From NCBI GenBank assembly GCA_044375915.1, contig JBILLU010000193.1, forward strand, positions 1 through 6,237: DNA of 6,237 nt, written 5' to 3'. This document shows positions 1 through 5,917 of this stretch, one piece after another; position 1 is the first letter of the stretch, and the number at the start of each line of letters is the position of its first letter. The notes below the pieces were generated by a model. It ran no database searches. It was not told where the DNA came from and was given only the letters and a program-made list of their open reading frames with translations. A program made the position numbers and the translations under genes. This DNA comes from JAFEBO01 sp044375915. Lineage in GTDB: Bacteria; Planctomycetota; Phycisphaerae; Phycisphaerales; UBA1924.

Positions 1-366
1 GAGCGCGAGGAGCCGGTCGCGTGGCTCCGTGGCAAACGCGTCGTCGCCGCGTGCGGCATAGGCAATCCCGCGGCTTTCATCGCCTCGGTCAAGGCCGCCA
101 CCGCATCGAACGTCGAAGAGTTCGTGCGCCCGGATCACGACCCGTTCTCCGTCGCCACCACCGGTGCATTGCTCAACCTGGCGCAGCGCAGCGCGGCGGC
201 GGCCATCGTCGTCACCGCGAAGGACTGGGCGAAGCTGCGGCGGGTTAAGCCGGATGCCTGGCCCTGCCCGGTCGTAATCCCCCAACTCGATCTCGCCTTC
301 GACCGCGGTTGGGACGAACTCCGCGAGGCGGTCCTGAACGCGCGTACCGAGGACATCGACGAGTAG
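1..366 (+). CDS. lpxK: Tetraacyldisaccharide 4'-kinase, C-terminal part (5' end outside window)
   Basis: The window opens inside this gene; 121 residues and a TAG stop are visible. LpxK is a membrane-associated kinase that phosphorylates the 4' position of the tetraacyldisaccharide 1-phosphate precursor of lipid A at the cytoplasmic face of the inner membrane. The fragment shows the family's C-terminal signature in order: a strand ending in CGIGNPAAF (residues 18-26), PDHDPF (44-49, the PDHxxF/Y motif), then VVTAKDWAKL (70-79), matching the usual TEKDxxKL except that the Glu is replaced by Ala, and finally a strand with hydrophobic and acidic residues. The P-loop and catalytic N-terminal half lie outside the window, so activity cannot be judged. 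The presence of the gene implies a lipid A-type outer membrane. The next gene is convergent, so lpxK probably ends its transcription unit here. Family assignment is firm from the motif order. Confidence 0.88.
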   Translation, partial: EREEPVAWLRGKRVVAACGIGNPAAFIASVKAATASNVEEFVRPDHDPFSVATTGALLNLAQRSAAAAIVVTAKDWAKLRRVKPDAWPCPVVIPQLDLAFDRGWDELREAVLNARTEDIDE

Positions 367-448
367 GGCACTTCGACTCGGCTCGCGGGTTGCGCGATGC
401 TCGCGAGGAGACCAGTTGACGCAGGGTCAGGGAACCGAACCGGCCGCT

Positions 449-1429
449 TCAGATCGGGCGGCGCAGAGGGTCGGTGCCCGTCGGCTTCAGCGGCTCGTCC
501 GCCGTGCGACGCTTGGGCGAGAGTCTCTCGAGTTCCTTCATCGCCCGCTCGGTCTCGTTGTCGCCCGCGATCCGCAGCGGTTCGGGCCGCGGCATCGCAG
601 GCGCGGGGGCCGGTGCCGCAACCGGTTCGGCCCGGAAAGGCTGCGGCGCTGCGGCGATGGCTCGATCAAAGTCGCCCGCGGCACGCGTTCCGTACACGCT
701 GCTGGCGCCGCGCTCACGCACCGCCGCCAGTTCGGCTTCGATCACCGGGTCGAGCCGGTGCTGCAGAATGCCGGCGGCGATGCCAAGCCGGATCGAGGAG
801 ACCGCCCAGACCAATAAGCCGATCGCGATCATCGGCGACACGCCGTGGATGAGTACGACGACCAATTCCGACCGCGCACCTGACTTACCCGCCTCGCTGG
901 CGAGCGTCATGGGCGTGTAGCCGCAGAGAAAGCCGGTGACGGTCGATGCCGGAACGGCGCTCGACCACGGGACCGCCATCGCAAAGAGCGTGGTGATGAT
1001 TGTGGCTCCAAACACGGCCCGCTGAACGCCCATGATCGCCGCGCCCGAGGCGACGACGACCGCCATCCAGCTTTGTGCGAGCAGCACGAACGCGCTGATC
1101 AGGCCCACCGCGCACGCGGTCTCGGAAACAGCACGCAGCGTCGAATCGCCGGCGCCGAGCTGGCGAGTCGTTTCCGGCGGGTCATGGATCGCTTCTTCAA
1201 GCGAGATGCGTTTCTTGGGAGGCGTCTCGACAACCTTGAGCGCCTTGTCGTCGCTCGCGGGCGTCGGGGCCGTGACGTTTGTGTACCGCGCGCTGGTGAA
1301 GTGCGCGAAGCCGAAGGCCAGCCCCTGCACCGCGACCGTCAGCGCCAAGACCACGCCGAAGATTGTCACGCCGCGGTGGAGCGCCAAGAGCGCGGGCGAG
1401 GCGGCGTGAGAGGGTTTGACAGGTGACAT
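449..1429 (-). CDS. Unrecognised polytopic membrane protein with Pro/Ala-rich C-terminal tail
   Basis: I do not recognise this 326-residue protein. The ATG at 1429 is chosen because a GGAGG lies 8 bases upstream; the frame stays open for another 83 codons, but that stretch has no better start. Hydrophobic segments lie at about 20-42, 103-125, 130-153 and 187-212. A polar loop follows the first (43-100, with a Lys/Arg cluster near 72-74 and acidic patches). The C-terminal third (about 221-326) is hydrophilic: a charged helix at 224-240, a Pro/Ala-rich stretch at 261-285, and a charged Glu/Lys/Arg helix near 290-310. With four segments both ends would be cytoplasmic, so the tail could bind a cytosolic partner; this is inference. 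No catalytic motif was seen. It converges with lpxK and diverges from mqnC, so it is probably a single-gene unit. That it is a real gene is well supported by length, ribosome binding site and clear membrane topology. Confidence 0.8.
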   Translation of the reverse strand: MSPVKPSHAASPALLALHRGVTIFGVVLALTVAVQGLAFGFAHFTSARYTNVTAPTPASDDKALKVVETPPKKRISLEEAIHDPPETTRQLGAGDSTLRAVSETACAVGLISAFVLLAQSWMAVVVASGAAIMGVQRAVFGATIITTLFAMAVPWSSAVPASTVTGFLCGYTPMTLASEAGKSGARSELVVVLIHGVSPMIAIGLLVWAVSSIRLGIAAGILQHRLDPVIEAELAAVRERGASSVYGTRAAGDFDRAIAAAPQPFRAEPVAAPAPAPAMPRPEPLRIAGDNETERAMKELERLSPKRRTADEPLKPTGTDPLRRPI

Positions 1430-1437
1430 GACGCGCG

Positions 1438-1442
1438 CCTCC
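1438..1442 (-). promoter_or_regulatory. Shine-Dalgarno site fixing the start of the membrane protein gene
   Basis: On the minus strand this reads GGAGG, with 8 bases between it and the ATG at 1429. It decides between this start and the long in-frame upstream extension, which runs to 1678. Confidence 0.75.
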
Positions 1443-1585
1443 GGAAATGCGACAACGCGGCCCTGAACATCCGTGCCGCAGTGGGTGCATCGGCCCAGAA
1501 CCTCCGGGGATTCAGCGGGGGTCCGAGGTCTGCCGCAGGGGAGATTCGCACGCGGGAAGGTCCGGAAACGCAGGCCCGAGCAGGC

Positions 1586-1614
1586 TTGCAAACTGGCTCG
1601 ACAGAACCTATCTT
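1586..1614 (+). promoter_or_regulatory. Candidate sigma70-type promoter for mqnC
   Basis: TTGCAA (1586-1591) and TATCTT (1609-1614) are separated by 17 bases, the optimal spacing for a housekeeping sigma factor. Each hexamer matches four of six consensus positions. The stretch is locally richer in A and T than its surroundings. It would start transcription near 1621 and leave a leader of about 85 bases before the mqnC ATG. This is a pattern match only. Confidence 0.4.
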
Positions 1615-1694
1615 TCAAAGAATCCTGAAAACTCCGAAGCCTCCGCTCGGCCTTGGCGAACTCTTCACAGTCCAGCACCCCAGCCGCGGCCTTC

Positions 1695-1699
1695 GAGGA
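1695..1699 (+). promoter_or_regulatory. Shine-Dalgarno site fixing the mqnC start
   Basis: GAGGA with 8 bases before the ATG at 1708. The frame is open upstream to 1447, but the residues encoded there are low-complexity, Arg/Pro/Ser-rich and unlike the family, so the start at 1708 is preferred. Confidence 0.7.
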
Positions 1700-1707
1700 T
1701 CGAACCC

Positions 1708-3258
1708 ATGTCCAACCTCTACACCCCTCCCAAGACCAGCCCGCACACCAGCGCCCTCGACACCGGCCTGCTCAACGCGGTGGTTCGCGGCGAGGCCCGC
1801 CTGACGCCCGATCAGGCCCTCGAGATCTTCCGCGCTATGCAGCTCCCCACGCTCGGTCGCTACGCCGACGCACGCTGCCGCGCCATCCACGGCGACACCT
1901 TCCGCACCTACATCATCGACCGCAACATCAACTACACCAACGTCTGCAACGCCAAGTGCACCTTCTGCGCCTTCCGCCGTGATGGCGATGAACACGACGC
2001 GTACACGCTCTCGTACGACGCGCTGCTCCAGAAAGTCGGCGAGCTTGCCGCCATCGGTGGCACCCAGATCCTGATGCAGGGCGGCATGAATCCTGAACTT
2101 CCGCTGGACTGGTACCTCGACCTGCTCTGCGCGATCAAGGAGAAGTACCCGCACATCCACGTGCACGGCTTCTCGCCCCCGGAGTTTGTCGAGTTCGTCC
2201 ACTTCTTTGACCCGCCGGGCAAGAACTTCGAGGAGAAGGTCCGCTGGGTGATGGTGCGGCTGCGCGATGCGGGGCTCGACAGCGTGCCCGGCGGCGGCGG
2301 CGAGATCTTCGCCGGGCCCGTCCGCCGCAAGATCGGCCTGGGCAAGTGCGACGCCGAGTCGTGGCTCACGGTGATGTACGTCGCCCACTCGCTGGGCATG
2401 TTTACGAGCGCGACGATGATGTTCGGCCACATCGAGGGCTACGCCGACCGCGTGCACCATATGATGCTGGTCCGCGAGTGGCAAGACCGTGCCCTCCGCG
2501 ATTTCGCCACCACGCCCTGGCAGGCCACCGAGGACGACAACGTCTTCGCGATGCCCACGCATGGCAAGATCCAGAGCAAGTACCCGAACGCGCGGCTCAT
2601 CAGCCCCGCCCGCAAGCACCTGCCCAAGGGCGGCGGCCACTACAAGGCGTTCATCTCCTGGCCCTTCCAGCGCGAGAACACGCCGCTGGGCCGCGTGAAG
2701 GACTGGGGCGCGAACCCCGGCGAACTTGAGGCCGAGTTCCCCGGCGACACCGTCGCCCGCGCATTTGACTGGGGCAAGAACGAGGACGTCGACTACAAGA
2801 CGCTGAGCCCCGAGTTCGGCCGTCGCGTCCGCATGAGCGGCAGCAGCGACTACCTCCGCACGCAGGCGCTCTCACGCCTCTTCCTCGACAACATCTACTC
2901 CATCGGCTCGTCGTGGGTCACCATGGGCCCGCACATCGGGCAGGTGGGCCTGACCTACGGCGCCAACGACATGGGAAGCGTGATGATGGAAGAGAACGTG
3001 GTCAGCAGCGCGGGCACGACGTACTGCCTCGACGAGGCGGTGCTCTGCCGCCTCATCCGTGGTGGGGGGTTCGTGCCGGCCCAGCGCGACAACGTCTACG
3101 ACATCCTCAAGGTCCACAGCGGCCCGCAGTCGCCGGACTTGCTCGTGACCGACTGGTCGCAGCATCGGGCCAAGAAGACGCACCAGCAGGCACCGCGCGA
3201 GAAGCGGGTTGAGATCGTGGTGCAGCCACGATCGACGCAGCCGGCAACGGCACGGTGA
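1708..3258 (+). CDS. mqnC: Cyclic dehypoxanthinyl futalosine synthase (radical SAM), enlarged form
   Basis: MqnC cyclises dehypoxanthinyl futalosine in the futalosine route to menaquinone, using a [4Fe-4S] cluster and S-adenosylmethionine in the cytoplasm. The radical SAM motif is CX3CX2C (Cys80, Cys84, Cys87) in NINYTNVCNAKCTFCAF. MqnC landmarks follow in order: ILMQGGMNPELPLDWY (121-136), FSPPEF (155-160), AGLDSVPGGGGEI (188-200), SATMMFGHIE (234-243), AFISWPFQRENT (314-325), SSWVTMGPHIGQ (401-412) and GANDMGSVMMEENVVSSAG (418-436). The last separates MqnC from its paralogue MqnE. At 516 residues it is much longer than the roughly 370 usual in the family. The surplus is about 50 residues at 261-309, about 40-50 at 329-378, a short one near 166-178, and a charged C-terminal tail after about 485. 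The motifs around the insertions are intact, so it is probably active. No other mqn gene is in the window. The small membrane protein 39 bases downstream may share its transcript. Confidence 0.93.
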   Translation: MSNLYTPPKTSPHTSALDTGLLNAVVRGEARLTPDQALEIFRAMQLPTLGRYADARCRAIHGDTFRTYIIDRNINYTNVCNAKCTFCAFRRDGDEHDAYTLSYDALLQKVGELAAIGGTQILMQGGMNPELPLDWYLDLLCAIKEKYPHIHVHGFSPPEFVEFVHFFDPPGKNFEEKVRWVMVRLRDAGLDSVPGGGGEIFAGPVRRKIGLGKCDAESWLTVMYVAHSLGMFTSATMMFGHIEGYADRVHHMMLVREWQDRALRDFATTPWQATEDDNVFAMPTHGKIQSKYPNARLISPARKHLPKGGGHYKAFISWPFQRENTPLGRVKDWGANPGELEAEFPGDTVARAFDWGKNEDVDYKTLSPEFGRRVRMSGSSDYLRTQALSRLFLDNIYSIGSSWVTMGPHIGQVGLTYGANDMGSVMMEENVVSSAGTTYCLDEAVLCRLIRGGGFVPAQRDNVYDILKVHSGPQSPDLLVTDWSQHRAKKTHQQAPREKRVEIVVQPRSTQPATAR

Positions 3259-3297
3259 CGCGGCGGGATCGATCCGGTCCCGCCCGAGGAGGCGGCG

Positions 3298-3723
3298 ATG
3301 AAGATCATCCGCGCGGCACTTCTGTACTGGCTTCTAGCCTTCGCCGCGGGCTTCGTGCTCGGCACCCTGCGCGTGCTGCTCGTCGAGCCCATGCTCGCGA
3401 AATGGGTGCAGGGATTCGCTCCGCTCGTGGCCGTGGGGATCGAGGCCCCGATCATGATCACGTTGTCGTGGTTCGCCGCCGCGTGGGTGCTCGGTCGCCG
3501 TCCGGCGTGGACACCCGTTGAGACGCTGGGAATGGGCGGCCTCGCTTGGCTGCTGCTCCAGTTGGCCGAGCTCGGTCTGGCGCTCGTCATGGGTCTGTCG
3601 ACGGCGGCGTATCTCGAGAAACTCACGACGCCCGCAGGTGTCCTCGGCGTCGCAGTCCAACTCCTCTTTGCCTTCGTACCTCTGCTCGTCCTGTGGCGAT
3701 CGAAGACCTTGGCACGCAACTAG
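3298..3723 (+). CDS. Small four-helix integral membrane protein of unknown function
   Basis: A 141-residue, almost wholly hydrophobic protein with predicted transmembrane segments at about 7-27, 44-64, 77-99 and 115-133. The ATG has a strong AGGAGG at 3287-3292, 5 bases upstream. Visible motifs are GFVLGTLRVLLVEP (18-31) and IEAPIM (48-53). From memory, small uncharacterised membrane proteins in many bacteria share this pattern of a glycine-rich first helix ending in RVLxxEP followed by an EAP motif; I know no established function and give none. It starts 39 bases after the mqnC stop with no terminator-like hairpin between, so cotranscription with mqnC is likely, though that does not prove a link to menaquinone. 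Its TAG stop lies in a CTAG that also holds the stop of the convergent rluA gene. Confidence 0.8.
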   Translation: MKIIRAALLYWLLAFAAGFVLGTLRVLLVEPMLAKWVQGFAPLVAVGIEAPIMITLSWFAAAWVLGRRPAWTPVETLGMGGLAWLLLQLAELGLALVMGLSTAAYLEKLTTPAGVLGVAVQLLFAFVPLLVLWRSKTLARN

Positions 3724-4391
3724 AACGGCACCGGCGCCTCAAACTCCACCCGCGTCTGTGTCCCGGGCAGCAGAAAACTCAGCGTCCGCGCGTGGAGCAT
3801 GAGTCGTGCCGCGGCGACCTTGCCGTAGAGCACGTCGCCGAGAATGGGATGGTTCAGGCCGTACGCCGCGTGCACCCGCAATTGGTGCGTGCGCCCCGTC
3901 ACTGGGCGAAACTCCATTCGCGTCCGATCGATCTCGCGGGCCAGCACACGGAAGTGCGTCTGCGCCGGACGCCCCTGCACATGGTCCACGATCTGGTACG
4001 GCCGATTCTCCACGTCGAGCCGCATGGGCAGGTCGATGAAGCCTTCATCCGCCTCGACGATGCCGTCGACCAGCGCGACATACGACTTCTCGGGAATGCG
4101 ATCGTGGAACTGCTGTGAAAGCTCGCGCTGCGCGTCGGCGTCGAGCGCGACGACCATGAGGCCCGACGTGTCCATATCCAGCCGGTGCACGATCAGGTGG
4201 TTCGACGCCAGCGCCGGCTTGCTGGCATCCCCCGCGTAGAACGCCGCGTGCACGCGGCTGACCACGCAATCGGCCTTCGCGGGCCCGATGCCCGGCACCG
4301 ACAGCACGCCGCTGGGCTTGTCGACGACCACGAACCGCTCGTGCCGATGCACCAGACGGATGTCGCCGAGGATGGTCTGCGGATCAGGCAC
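3720..4391 (-). CDS. rluA: RluA-family pseudouridine synthase (23S rRNA / tRNA)
   Basis: Enzymes of this family convert specific uridines in 23S rRNA or tRNA to pseudouridine. From the GTG at 4391 the protein has 223 residues, close to the 219 of E. coli RluA. Motifs in order: VVVDKPSGVLSVPG (21-34), the catalytic HRLDMDTSG (69-77, Asp72 nucleophile), KSYVALVDG (102-110, conserved Tyr104), RPAQTHF (141-147), PVTGRTHQLRVH (163-174), NHPILGDVLYG (180-190), and a terminal FEAPVPF like the FKAPADF end of E. coli RluA. There is no separate S4 domain, which favours RluA over RluC/D; the exact target uridine cannot be read from sequence. The start is uncertain. The frame is open to 4619, but that extension runs straight through a palindromic repeat and is not family-like. 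No clear Shine-Dalgarno precedes the GTG, and another in-frame GTG lies 13 codons further in. Confidence 0.88.
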   Translation of the reverse strand: MPDPQTILGDIRLVHRHERFVVVDKPSGVLSVPGIGPAKADCVVSRVHAAFYAGDASKPALASNHLIVHRLDMDTSGLMVVALDADAQRELSQQFHDRIPEKSYVALVDGIVEADEGFIDLPMRLDVENRPYQIVDHVQGRPAQTHFRVLAREIDRTRMEFRPVTGRTHQLRVHAAYGLNHPILGDVLYGKVAAARLMLHARTLSFLLPGTQTRVEFEAPVPF

Positions 4392-4437
4392 GTCGGCATC
4401 GTTCGCACGCCAGCAGGCCGAACGCGATCTCGGGTGC

Positions 4438-4467
4438 CACTGCCGAGCCGCTCGGGGCTCGGCAGTG
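4438..4467. repeat. Left hairpin of the paired palindromic element
   Basis: A perfect 12-bp stem, CACTGCCGAGCC (4438-4449) with GGCTCGGCAGTG (4456-4467), closed by a 6-base loop GCTCGG. The inner stem pairs (GAGCC/GGCTC) differ from those of the right hairpin while pairing is kept. There is no U-tract on either side, so a classical intrinsic terminator role is not supported. Confidence 0.85.
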
Positions 4468-4522
4468 CGAGGCCGCGCAATTCCAGCAAAGCCCTTGAGT
4501 TCTTCCGCGACGCACGTCCTCG

Positions 4523-4552
4523 CACTGCCCGGCCCAAAGCATCCGGGCAGTG
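4523..4552. repeat. Right hairpin of the paired palindromic element
   Basis: A perfect 10-bp stem, CACTGCCCGG (4523-4532) with CCGGGCAGTG (4543-4552), with a 10-base loop. The outer seven pairs equal those of the left hairpin and the inner three differ, showing two diverged copies kept under pairing constraint. Confidence 0.85.
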
Positions 4553-4574
4553 GCACCCGATGCAGGATGAGAAT

Positions 4575-4603
4575 CGGCGTCGTGACGCCGTGTCCAAGTG
4601 GAC
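4575..4603. other. Two adjacent small dyads upstream of the propeller gene
   Basis: CGGCGTC-GT-GACGCCG (4575-4590) is a 7-bp perfect dyad about a 2-base centre. It is followed at once by GTCCA-AG-TGGAC (4592-4603), a 5-bp dyad with the same 2-base centre. Their centres are 15 bases apart, and they lie 33 bases before the ATG at 4637. They could be an operator pair or leader hairpins for the propeller gene; short dyads also arise by chance in GC-rich DNA. Confidence 0.3.
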
Positions 4604-4636
4604 CAATGATCGCCTGCACACCGAAGAGGATTCCCG

Positions 4637-5917
4637 ATGATGCACGCCCTCATCCTGCCGTTCGTTGTCACCGCCCTCCAACTCGGCGCGCCGACCAAGG
4701 CCGAGCTGCAGCCGGAGGTGAACTGGCGCGAGGCCGAAGCGCCGCTGCTGAGCCACTGGTCTCAGCTCACGTTTCGGCGTGATTTCGTGAAGGCGGGCGA
4801 GGCGTACTTCAGCCCCAACGGCCGCCGCATCATCTTTCAGGCCGTGCCGGTGCCGCCCGAGGGACAGGAGCCCGAGCAGCACTACTCGATGTACGTCGCC
4901 GATCTCACTCGCGACGCCGAGGGAGGGCCGGTCGGCCTCGCGAACGTCCGCCGCGTCAGCCCCAAGGGCAGCGCCAACACCTGCGGCTGGTTCCATCCCA
5001 AGGACGAGAACCTGATCCTCTTCGGCTGCACGATCGACCCGCCGCTGGCGCCGAACAAGCCCGGCTTCCAGGTCGGCACGAACAAGTACGTCTGGTCGTT
5101 CCCCGAGAACATGAAGGTGGTGACGCTCGATCTCCGCACGCTGAAGGACGGTGAGGAGCCCAAGCCGACGCCGATGTTTGAGAAGCCGGGCTACTGCGCC
5201 GAAGCGAGCTGGGATCCGAGCGGACGCTACGTGCTGTATGCGAACGTCGATCCGGCGAAGCAGACGGGCGAGAAGCCGGACGCGGACATCTGGGTGTACG
5301 ACTCTTCGACGAAGGCTCAGATCCCGATGGTGATCGCTCCGGGATATGACGGCGGGCCGTTCTGGTCGCCGGATGGATCGAAGATCTGCTATCGCTCGGA
5401 TCGCGCCGGGACGGATTTGCTGCAGATCTATGTATCAGAGGTCGAGCAAGCCATCGGGAAGCACCCAAGCCCGGTCGGCGTCAAGCGCGAATTCCAGTTG
5501 ACGACGAACGAGCACGTGAACTGGGGTCCGTTCTGGCACCCCTCCGGGGAGTTTCTGGTGTACGCCACGAGCGAGATCAGCCACCGCAATTACGAGGTCT
5601 TCGCTCTGCAGGTCGGAGACTTGGTCGCGCTTTCGGCCAAAGCCAGCGGCACGATCAAGAGCTCCGGCCCCACGGCCGAGCCCAAAGAAGTCCCGTCGAT
5701 CGTGGCACTCGCGCGTGCTTCGAAGCGTGTGACGTTTGCGAACGGTGCGGACGTGCTCCCCGCCTTCCGCCCCGACGGCCAATGGATGATGTGGACCGCC
5801 CAGCGCGGCGAGCTGATCGCGGGCGAAACCCGGCCTTCGAGCCAGTTGTGGATGGCCCGATGGAATGCTGCCGACCCATTCAAGCAGCAGCCGCCGGCCG
5901 TAGATCCCACCAAGTAA
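4637..5917 (+). CDS. TolB-like six-bladed WD40-like (PD40) propeller protein, probably exported
   Basis: The 426-residue protein starts at tandem ATGs (4637 and 4640) behind AGAGGA at 4625-4630. Residues 1-18 form a short hydrophobic segment that could act as a signal peptide with cleavage near the Ala at 22, but it lacks the usual N-terminal Lys/Arg, so export is likely, not certain. Six PD40-type strand repeats follow: AYFSPNGRRIIFQA (56-69), CGWFHPKDENLILFGC (116-131), EASWDPSGRYVLYAN (189-203), GPFWSPDGSKICYRSDR (240-256), GPFWHPSGEFLVYATS (297-312) and LPAFRPDGQWMMWTAQR (374-390). That count fits a complete six-bladed TolB-type propeller. No enzyme domain, such as the peptidase of DPP IV relatives, is attached, so it is not a prolyl oligopeptidase; a periplasmic binding or scaffold role is an inference. 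It is not TolB proper, since the tol-pal genes and TolB's N-terminal domain are absent. Its stop abuts that of the convergent nnrD. Confidence 0.82.
   Translation: MMHALILPFVVTALQLGAPTKAELQPEVNWREAEAPLLSHWSQLTFRRDFVKAGEAYFSPNGRRIIFQAVPVPPEGQEPEQHYSMYVADLTRDAEGGPVGLANVRRVSPKGSANTCGWFHPKDENLILFGCTIDPPLAPNKPGFQVGTNKYVWSFPENMKVVTLDLRTLKDGEEPKPTPMFEKPGYCAEASWDPSGRYVLYANVDPAKQTGEKPDADIWVYDSSTKAQIPMVIAPGYDGGPFWSPDGSKICYRSDRAGTDLLQIYVSEVEQAIGKHPSPVGVKREFQLTTNEHVNWGPFWHPSGEFLVYATSEISHRNYEVFALQVGDLVALSAKASGTIKSSGPTAEPKEVPSIVALARASKRVTFANGADVLPAFRPDGQWMMWTAQRGELIAGETRPSSQLWMARWNAADPFKQQPPAVDPTK

Larger units (their letters stand above)
4430..4560. repeat. REPIN-like element: two inverted palindromic units
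   Basis: The ends are a perfect 15-bp inverted repeat: TCGGGTGCCACTGCC at 4430-4444, and its complement at 4546-4560. Inside, GGCAGTGCGAGG (4461-4472) is mirrored exactly by 4518-4529. Each half is therefore one unit of about 43 bases: a GGGTGC head, a hairpin with CACTGCC/GGCAGTG arms, and a CGAGG tail. The two units face each other across a 45-base spacer (4473-4517). This is the architecture of REPINs, pairs of inverted REP sequences moved in trans by RAYT (REP-associated tyrosine) transposases. No transposase is present here. Only one copy is in the window, so genomic repetition is inferred, not seen. Alternatives are a small MITE or a structured RNA or bidirectional terminator. Confidence 0.75.

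Noticed and set aside
382..407. Possible terminator between lpxK and the convergent membrane protein gene (CTCGCG and CGCGAG arms)
   Set aside because: Only a 6-bp stem with a 14-base loop and no T-tract on either strand, so not distinguishable from chance in GC-rich DNA.
397..852. Plus-strand open frames opposite the C-terminal tail of the membrane protein
   Set aside because: Arg/Ala/Ser-rich shadow of a GC-rich Pro/Ala coding stretch, with no ribosome binding site or conserved motif.
1447..1707. N-terminal extension of mqnC by 87 codons
   Set aside because: The residues are unlike the family and cover the candidate promoter; the GAGGA site at 1695-1699 supports the start at 1708.
1615..2640. 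Long minus-strand open frame of 341 codons opposite mqnC
   Set aside because: It lies wholly antisense to well-supported mqnC codons, is a Val/Ala/Asp/Arg-rich composition shadow, and has no recognisable motif.
4430..4560. Palindromic element as an intrinsic bidirectional terminator
   Set aside because: It lies between divergent gene starts, where terminators are not expected, and neither hairpin is followed by a T-tract.
4193..4996. Minus-strand open frame of 267 codons spanning the 3' part of the intergenic region
   Set aside because: It overlaps the rluA motifs, the palindromic element and the start of the propeller gene; its residues are low-complexity and not family-like.
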